Assembly: GCA_963768585.1 (NCBI GenBank)
Contig: CAVYIF010000019.1
Coordinates: 276,014-340,013 of the forward strand
DNA: 64,000 bases
Direction of reading: 5' to 3'
Source of the DNA: CAVUNY01 sp963768585
GTDB lineage: Bacteria > Chloroflexota > Anaerolineae > Anaerolineales > Anaerolineaceae
The position numbers were made by a program, and so were the translations under genes. Of the stretch, positions 63,962-64,000 are shown in pieces (positions within the stretch are counted from its first letter, which is position 1; each line of letters begins with the position of its first letter). The notes under the pieces were generated by a model. It did no database searches and was not told the origin of the DNA. It worked only from the letters and a program-made list of their open reading frames with translations.

Positions 63962-63996
63962 CGCTTTAAAGTACTTTGCCTTCTAGTTGCACAAAA
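63962..63996 (-). repeat. Right terminal inverted repeat of the IS
   Basis: Read on the minus strand from 63996: TTTTGTGCAA, a divergent block, then GGCAAAGTACTTTAAAGCG. It mirrors the left end at 62095. The last four bases of the window (CTTA) lie outside it. Confidence 0.75.
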
Positions 63997-64000
63997 CTTA

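Larger units (their letters stand above)
62095..63996 (-). mobile_element. Insertion sequence (DDE transposase) with terminal inverted repeats
   Basis: The left end reads TTTTGTGCAA from 62095 and continues to GCAAAGTGCTTTAAA. The right end, read on the other strand from 63996, gives TTTTGTGCAA then GGCAAAGTACTTTAAA. About 27 of the ~33 outer bases agree. The element is about 1.9 kb and carries one transposase gene on the minus strand. Only four bases lie beyond the right end, so target duplications cannot be judged. The family is not assigned. Confidence 0.8.

Noticed and set aside
1..64000. tRNA and rRNA genes
   Set aside because: I looked for T-loop (GGTTCGAATCC-type) and acceptor-stem pairs and for rRNA-conserved stretches; none supported a call. 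GGTTCGAATTCGACC near 24291 lies inside the transglutaminase gene without a cloverleaf.

Overview
This 64 kb window is GC-rich bacterial chromosomal DNA. The gene families point to the Chloroflexota, probably an Anaerolineae-like environmental lineage: a 7TM/GAF/GGDEF protein, DUF58 plus TgpA-type transglutaminase, a GH106-like glycosidase, many proteins with Thr/Pro-rich 'TPTPT' linkers, a C69 peptidase and a geranylgeranyl-reductase-like flavoprotein. This assignment is inference from gene content and style. No rRNA, tRNA, CRISPR array or phage module was recognised.

Layout. 1-1222: end of an ABC exporter. 1286-8767: a promoter followed by six same-strand genes of unknown purpose: two paralogous small beta proteins, a small protein resembling the DNA polymerase I thumb region, a giant PKD-domain protein, a protein with a basic N-terminus and an Ig-like C-terminus, and a polyprenyl synthetase. 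From about 2.6 to 9.9 kb almost every gene is cut by single-base frameshifts, which may be local sequence error or real decay. 8.9-14 kb: broken uroporphyrinogen-decarboxylase-like gene, small unknown gene, geranylgeranyl-reductase-like flavoprotein and a MocR-type regulator. 14.2-21.3 kb: secreted repeat protein and a sugar-catabolism operon (Gfo/Idh oxidoreductase, aldo/keto reductase, GH106-like hydrolase). 21.5-35.4 kb: diguanylate cyclase, DUF58/transglutaminase pair, fibronectin-III/FxLYD surface protein, DUF2807 lipoprotein, alpha/beta hydrolase, alginate-lyase-like protein, membrane protein and MarR regulator.

35.4-42.5 kb holds stress and ion genes. An ArsR repressor with two matching operators controls itself and a double-methyltransferase ArsM fusion. 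On the other strand, a probable operon carries a CPA2 antiporter, a P-II-like protein, the fluoride channel CrcB and a DUF190-CBS protein. Next come a second ArsR followed by only the last ~50 codons of a permease, and a ~600 bp decayed stretch. 42.7-61.5 kb: C69 peptidase, Fpg/Nei-like protein without the N-terminal proline, TAP-like hydrolase, SGNH hydrolase with a lipoprotein, two ABC-2 type cassettes pointing towards each other (one containing a 55-bp tandem repeat), LysM-L,D-transpeptidase, CPBP protease, LarE, VOC protein and a methyltransferase. 61.7-64 kb: small Cys-rich protein and a nearly complete insertion sequence with inverted repeats.

Many units end in long, near-perfect GC-rich hairpins with T tracts, so intrinsic termination looks common. 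The least explained region is the 1.4-8.8 kb operon. Other items deserving attention are the ArsM fusion, the antiporter/P-II/CrcB/DUF190 cluster, the proline-less Fpg/Nei protein and the repeat-encoded tail of an ABC ATPase.
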